From Planctomycetota bacterium (GTDB lineage Bacteria; Planctomycetota; Phycisphaerae; WQYP01): DNA of 7,345 bases. The notes beneath the pieces were generated by a model. It saw nothing but the letters and a program-made list of their open reading frames with translations, searched no databases and was not told the DNA's origin. This document shows, piece after piece, positions 5,825 to 7,345 of this stretch; within the stretch, counting starts at the first letter, position 1, and the number at the start of each line of letters is the position of its first letter. The translations under genes and the position numbers were made by a program. The stretch is taken from positions 1 through 7,345 of the forward strand of contig JAJXZA010000264.1 of assembly GCA_021780285.1 (NCBI GenBank), in the 5' to 3' direction.

Positions 5825-7177
5825 ATGGTGCCAAAGCAATCCAACTCCGCAATACAGTCGTCAGCAGATCGGTCGTTTTACTTTCGAGGGTACCGCTGGG
5901 CCATTTGCGGGGCACTGTTTGCCATCACCAGCATTAATTATCTGGATCGCTTCACCATGTCGCTGCTGAAGCCTCAGTTGCAGCAGCATTTTCACTTTAC
6001 GCAGGTGGACTACGGTTATATCGCTGCCGCGTTCAGCGCCATGTACGCAATCGGCTATGGCCTTTGCGGCGTGCTGATGGATGGGCTGGGGGTATGGCTG
6101 GGGTTTGCGTTGACGGTGCTTGTTTTCAGCCTGGCTCAGATGGGCATGGCGGCGATGACAACCGTTGTTGGCTACATGGTTCTGCAAGGCATTATGGGTT
6201 TGGCGCAGGGGGCGAACTTTCCGGGGGCGATTAAGGCGGTGGGGCAGTGGTTTCCGCGTAAGGAGCGGGCCCTTACGACGGGCATTTTTAATGCGGGCAC
6301 GAGTTTGGGCGTCGTTACCGCACCCGCCATTGCGTGGCTGGTGCTGGGCCACCTGCCGTGGCAAAGCGTTTTTGTGGTGGCGGGGGCACTGGGTTTTTTA
6401 TGGCTGGCGTGGTGGCTGCCGCGGTATAAAGACCCTGAGAAAAATCCACAGCTTTCGGCAGCCGAATTGCAGTACATCCGTTCCGACACGCCCGCGGCCC
6501 AAATGCATGTGCCTTGGCGTCGGCTGCTTTTGCATAAGCAGACCTGGGCCTATGTGATAGGCACCATGATGACCAGCCCGGTCTGGTGGTTTTTTTTGTT
6601 TTGGATTCCCGGATTTTTTCATGATAAGGAGCACGTCAACCTGAAGCATATGCTCGCGCCCATGGTTATTATTTATGGCATGGCTGACCTTGGCAGCATC
6701 GGCGGCGGGGCGCTTTCATCGTGGTTTTTGCGCAGTGGTTGGAGCCTCAATGCCGCGCGTAAGGCGGCGATGCTAATCTGTGCTTTGGTTGTTACGCCGG
6801 TCTTTTTTACCTCGCATGTGCACAACGTATATTTGGCTTCGATTCTGGTGGGTATGGCGTGTGCGGGGCATCAGGGCTTTTCAGCCAATTTGTTTACCAT
6901 GGCTTCTGACACCATGCCCATGGGGGTGGTGGGGTCAGTGGTGGGGCTGGGCGGGTTGGTCGCGTCGGGCATAAGTATTTTTGTATCGGTGGGAGTTGGC
7001 TGGCTTTTGCACGAGACGCACAACCGCTATTGGCTCATATTCGCCATTGCCAGCAGTGCCTACCTGATTGCGCTGCTGCTGATACACATTATTAACCCGC
7101 GGTGGCAGGCGGCGAACGATGACTTTACCGCAAGCGGCGAACCGCCTGCTTCAGCAAGCGGATTGGTAAGTTCGTAA
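5825..7177 (+). CDS. MFS transporter, ACS (anion:cation symporter) family, ExuT/DgoT-like
   Basis: This 450-residue inner-membrane protein has about twelve hydrophobic segments (roughly 24-44, 62-85, 92-110, 113-132, 152-172, 180-199, 240-265, 275-300, 313-332, 335-360, 368-394, 402-423). AAGGAG at 5814-5819 fixes the start. Family marks are NYLDR in TM1 (38-42), NFPGAIKAVGQWFP (131-144), GIFNAGTSLG (153-162), PVWWFFLFWIP (252-262) and a cytoplasmic loop with an AELQYI segment (213-218). The family imports sugar acids such as hexuronates and galactonate with protons. Several usual charges are absent: the TM4 Arg and Glu are Gln121 and Gln128, the motif A Arg after Asp86 is Gly87, and the Asp usual before PVWWF is Ser251. 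The frame is intact, so this looks like altered specificity, not decay. The substrate cannot be assigned. It is divergent from gcvP, and no partner gene is visible downstream. Confidence 0.88.
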   Translation: MVPKQSNSAIQSSADRSFYFRGYRWAICGALFAITSINYLDRFTMSLLKPQLQQHFHFTQVDYGYIAAAFSAMYAIGYGLCGVLMDGLGVWLGFALTVLVFSLAQMGMAAMTTVVGYMVLQGIMGLAQGANFPGAIKAVGQWFPRKERALTTGIFNAGTSLGVVTAPAIAWLVLGHLPWQSVFVVAGALGFLWLAWWLPRYKDPEKNPQLSAAELQYIRSDTPAAQMHVPWRRLLLHKQTWAYVIGTMMTSPVWWFFLFWIPGFFHDKEHVNLKHMLAPMVIIYGMADLGSIGGGALSSWFLRSGWSLNAARKAAMLICALVVTPVFFTSHVHNVYLASILVGMACAGHQGFSANLFTMASDTMPMGVVGSVVGLGGLVASGISIFVSVGVGWLLHETHNRYWLIFAIASSAYLIALLLIHIINPRWQAANDDFTASGEPPASASGLVSS

Positions 7178-7199
7178 TATTGTGTCAAAGGAATAGCGG

Positions 7200-7217
7200 C
7201 GCGGCCAGCGGGCCGCG
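7200..7217. repeat. 7-bp hairpin downstream of the transporter
   Basis: CGCGGCC (7200-7206) and GGCCGCG (7211-7217) enclose AGCG, 22 bp after the transporter stop. There is no T-run after it on either strand, so it is at best a weak or factor-assisted terminator. It lies in what would be the 3' exon of the neighbouring group II intron. Confidence 0.5.
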
Positions 7218-7239
7218 AGACGGGTGACGGGGCTAACCG

Positions 7240-7311
7240 GTAGAGTAGAGGACTCAACCTCGCGTAAACCGCGGACGAGCCGTGGTTGCGTAGGTTGAGT
7301 CCCCCCTCCTC
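7240..7311 (-). ncRNA. Group II intron domain VI with branch-point A
   Basis: An 11-bp perfect stem (7302-7292 with 7260-7250, GGACTCAACCT) carries an imperfectly paired distal arm ending in a CTCGT loop. Below it, three pairs (7303-7305 with 7249-7247) and four pairs (7306-7309 with 7245-7242) flank a single unpaired A at 7246. That A is the seventh base from the 3' end, where the branch point is expected. Confidence 0.82.
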
Positions 7312-7344
7312 GAACCGGACGAGCAGTTTTCCCGCATCCGGCTC
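7312..7344 (-). ncRNA. Group II intron domain V
   Basis: This is a 33-nt hairpin. The lower stem pairs eight bases (7344-7337 with 7319-7312, starting GAGCCGGA), with the AGC catalytic triad at 7343-7341. A CG bulge sits at 7321-7320. The upper stem GCGG/CUGC (7335-7332 with 7326-7323) closes a GAAAA loop. All hallmark elements are present; only a U-U mismatch (7336/7322) weakens the upper stem. Confidence 0.88.
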
Positions 7345-7345
7345 T

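Larger units (their letters stand above)
7240..7345 (-). mobile_element. Group II intron, 3' end only (domains V and VI)
   Basis: On the minus strand a canonical domain V is followed by domain VI with a bulged adenosine and a terminal AC, the expected 3' boundary at 7240/7239. The intron body and any reverse transcriptase/maturase gene would lie beyond 7345. It is inserted in the opposite orientation to the transporter, 62 bp past its stop. Whether the rest of the intron exists cannot be seen; a fragment is possible. Confidence 0.85.

Noticed and set aside
7200..7217. Intrinsic terminator for the transporter gene
   Set aside because: The stem is good, but neither strand has a T-run after it, so it is listed only as a hairpin.

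Overview
The window is a piece of a GC-rich bacterial chromosome (roughly 60% GC by eye) with sigma70-type promoters. I cannot assign it to a genus from sequence alone. It holds two intact core-type genes (glycine dehydrogenase and an MFS transporter) flanked on both sides by accessory DNA: a decayed AbiE-type toxin-antitoxin locus on the left and the 3' end of a group II intron on the right.

Layout. Bases 1-224 are a repeat-bearing upstream region with one doubtful minus-strand mini-ORF. A good -35/-10 pair (225-252) leads into an AbiEi/COG4861-like antitoxin or regulator (279-1337, +). Its N-terminal domain carries a PD-(D/E)xK nuclease-like residue pattern ahead of a winged helix. The partner nucleotidyltransferase toxin (1334-2199, +) is broken three ways: its start codon is ATA inside a former ATGA overlap, it has an in-frame TAA, and one G is missing at the GG catalytic motif. 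Bases 2200-2689 are non-coding, packed with short GC-rich hairpins, three copies of a 10-mer and one G-quadruplex motif. gcvP (2690-5614, -) encodes the full-length glycine cleavage P-protein without gcvT or gcvH beside it. A 210-bp divergent promoter region separates it from an ACS-family MFS transporter (5825-7177, +) that lacks several charged residues normally conserved in the family. After a short spacer with one hairpin, minus-strand domains VI and V of a group II intron run off the right edge (7240-7345).

How the parts relate. The antitoxin and toxin would have been one translationally coupled operon; now only the antitoxin looks functional. gcvP and the transporter are divergently transcribed from separate promoters, and no functional link can be shown. 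I find no CRISPR array, tRNA, rRNA or glycine riboswitch. The observations most worth following are the toxin-only decay, the nuclease-like antitoxin domain, the charge-depleted transporter and the intron end.
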